Shown here: piece after piece, positions 62,226-64,000 of the stretch | Layout of the letters: each line of letters opens with the position of its first letter | How positions within the stretch are numbered: the stretch's first letter is position 1 | DNA from: Larimichthys crocea | Lineage: Eukaryota; Chordata; Actinopteri; Sciaenidae | Reading direction: 5' to 3' | DNA length: 64,000 bases | NCBI RefSeq assembly: GCF_000972845.2 | Contig: NW_020853301.1 | Location: forward strand, 62,001-126,000 | Translations under genes and position numbers: made by a program | The notes under the pieces: generated by a model | What the model was told of the DNA's origin: nothing | The model's input: the letters and a program-made list of their open reading frames with translations, nothing else | Databases searched by the model: none

Positions 62226-63844
62226 GATAAATACAGTCAGACGTGTTTCATGCGCGTGCACATGTAAATAAGTGGGACGCACATTCTTTCTAGTGCGTTT
62301 CACACACACCTTTTCGTACAAATTTCCACAGATGCATCACGCAGTTTGGCAGAGGGCATCCACACCGTATTTCCGCAGGAAATACAATTTTTTCTAGTTA
62401 TTATTTTTCTTACGCCCGTTTTTTGGTTCGCTACTCCTCCCAGTTTTTTTCACACACACACAAAACGGGTATCAAAACGTGTGGCTCGGCCGGGACATGT
62501 GTGCTATGACTTTTCTAAGAGTTTGTGTAAACTGCGACTGTGGCCGCAAATGTGAAGCTACAGAAATCATTTATAGCTACAAACGTAGGAAAAATCGAGG
62601 CGGTCGCAGTGATAACACTGTTAAGGCTGTCAGATATATAGTTTTGGCCCTATACACAAATATTCGGCAGCAACACGCACCTTCTGCCCAATCTACTCCC
62701 ATGTTATTTCGAGAAGAGAACTTCCCAGAAGGAGCAGGGAGCACCTGTGCTTTCTCTCACTCCCGAGGCCAAAGTTTATACAATTTTAGCCTGAAAATGG
62801 ATAAGGACATGGTCCACGAGACGAGGATTCTTGCGGTCATTTCAGATTTTGGTTTCCGCCACTCCTTTTGCTATGTTCGGCCACCTCTTCGTGGGACTTT
62901 TCTTGTTAATTATAGGCTCTGTGGTTAATCTAAATTAATCACACCTTTTTTTTCTGTGAAAAGCATCCAAACATATTTAAACATGTTTCAGATCAAACTG
63001 AATTTAGTAGCTGAATAAATCAATGAAAAATAGACATTTTAAACATGAAAGTTCAATATGTTTTATATGAAAAACTAAAAAAAACTTTTCACTGTTCATA
63101 TTTAATATGAGCTCTGTCAGCACAAGAGGGACCTTGAATGATGTAAGTGTTCAATGGCTACTTCCAAATGTAAGTGTATATTTATTGGTTAAACACATGA
63201 GTCAAAGCAGCAATGCAAACCACAATTTTTAAAAACCTGTGAAAAACTATCCAGACAGCATCCTGTAACCGTAACTAGAAGATGGAACAAAGCACAGACA
63301 AATGGACAGAAAGTGAAGTCTATGCTTTATACACTGAAGGTCACAGAAAAGTGATACTACTACATCAGCCACTGGCCAGCTTACGTAACTTGAACATTCA
63401 TTTTGGCTGCACGAATACAGCCAGACAGAAAAAAAGTCCTTCAAGTTATGTAGTTCTCAGGGGAGCTCTCCAGTGGGCAATTACCCTCACAGAAGCAGCA
63501 AGACCATGAAGTATGTTAATAACTATGGTTCTGAACATTTCACCCACATTTGAGAACATTAAAGCATATCTTCATTTGGCATTTTGTCTTGTTTGTATTC
63601 TGCCTGCATAGGATAAGGCTCAAGACATTTTAATATGGTTTTTATTGTCCAAAATAATACAATTACAATACCAAAATAAATGATAGTCCTCTCTTAATAC
63701 TTTCTAATGTCGATCTTGAAAATTGGGCGAGGAAGGTAGACTTTTTTTTTATTTTATTTTTTACACATATCTTTCTACTACATATTTTTATTTTATTTGA
63801 TGCATGTGTTGCCCACCTGACCTAGGGGTGTCAGGGAGGGTCTG
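62226..63844. other. Interval without supported genes
   Basis: An open frame of 149 codons (62479-62928) is rich in Cys/Arg early on and has no recognisable domain. A T-run (63740-63765) and AT-rich sequence follow. Nothing else is supported. Confidence 0.35.
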
Positions 63845-63854
63845 TATATATAAA
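63845..63854 (+). promoter_or_regulatory. TATA-box candidate near the window end
   Basis: TATATATAAA follows a GC-containing upstream stretch (CCCACCTGACCTAGGGGTGTCAGGG) and is followed about 30 bases on by an A/C-rich start-like region with ATG at about 63872. The short frame after it stops within 18 codons, so a spliced gene or nothing may follow. Confidence 0.35.
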
Positions 63855-64000
63855 CAAAAGAGGCAGTAGACATGAACATCAGTACAGTTTCACTGCAGGC
63901 TTTACTCTCTGTCATCAAATCATAACTGTTACAGATGACATAAGCATTGGTTTGTATTAAATACATACAATTACATTAAACATTTTCCAAACATATCAAG

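Noticed and set aside
62479..62928. 149-codon frame as a gene
   Set aside because: No domain recognised and no promoter or splice support; kept only as a note in the interval description.

Overview
The window reads as teleost fish nuclear DNA, with no bacterial or viral genome organisation. It holds fish-type tRNA-derived SINEs, CR1/L2-type LINE tails ending in TTGAT or ACTTG repeats, Tx1- and L1-clade LINEs, hAT-type elements with 8-bp target duplications, a Ty3/gypsy fragment, many microsatellites and an intron-split host-like gene. Family names come from recognising motifs by eye; nothing was searched or aligned by computer. Most of the 64 kb is mobile DNA, often one element nested in another.

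Layout. 1-2.35 kb: simple repeats, a LINE ORF1-like fragment and small tandem duplications. 2.35-4.1 kb: antisense CR1/L2-group LINE. 4.35-5.7 kb: rearranged antisense rDNA pseudogene, with the middle of 18S joined to the 3' end of 28S. 6.8-9.8 kb: decayed L1-clade LINE. 10.3-19.3 kb: CpG-rich promoter and about seven exons of an unidentified multi-exon gene (weak resemblance to teleost SAMD3-like genes). One exon carries a 283-bp hAT-type MITE with a perfect 8-bp duplication, and the intron before the last exon holds a 3-kb LINE. 19.3-20.0 kb: C2H2 zinc-finger ORF abutting a second conserved-looking domain. 20-29 kb: short SINE, MITE and LINE-tail insertions with little else.

29.1-44.7 kb is the most structured part. 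A LINE 3'UTR is split at its CT microsatellite, and between its halves lie several copies of a Tx1-clade retrotransposon, one internally deleted, plus a second antisense Tx1-clade element. Every visible outer end of these elements touches a (TC)n tract, which suggests microsatellite-targeted insertion. Two 10-N gaps and a copy full of single-base indels show that this block is poorly assembled.

44.7-53 kb: an unrecognised small ORF and three hAT-type signals, two of them delimited exactly by 8-bp target duplications. 53.1-56.6 kb: LINE tail and antisense gypsy pol with a YMDH active-site change. 56.8-57.5 kb: minisatellites. 57.5-58.1 kb: CpG-rich tract. 58.4-62.2 kb: a DNA element with terminal inverted repeats, interrupted by a 2.56-kb LINE that keeps a 401-codon RT reading frame. 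The last 1.7 kb ends with a good TATA motif but no gene that I could identify.
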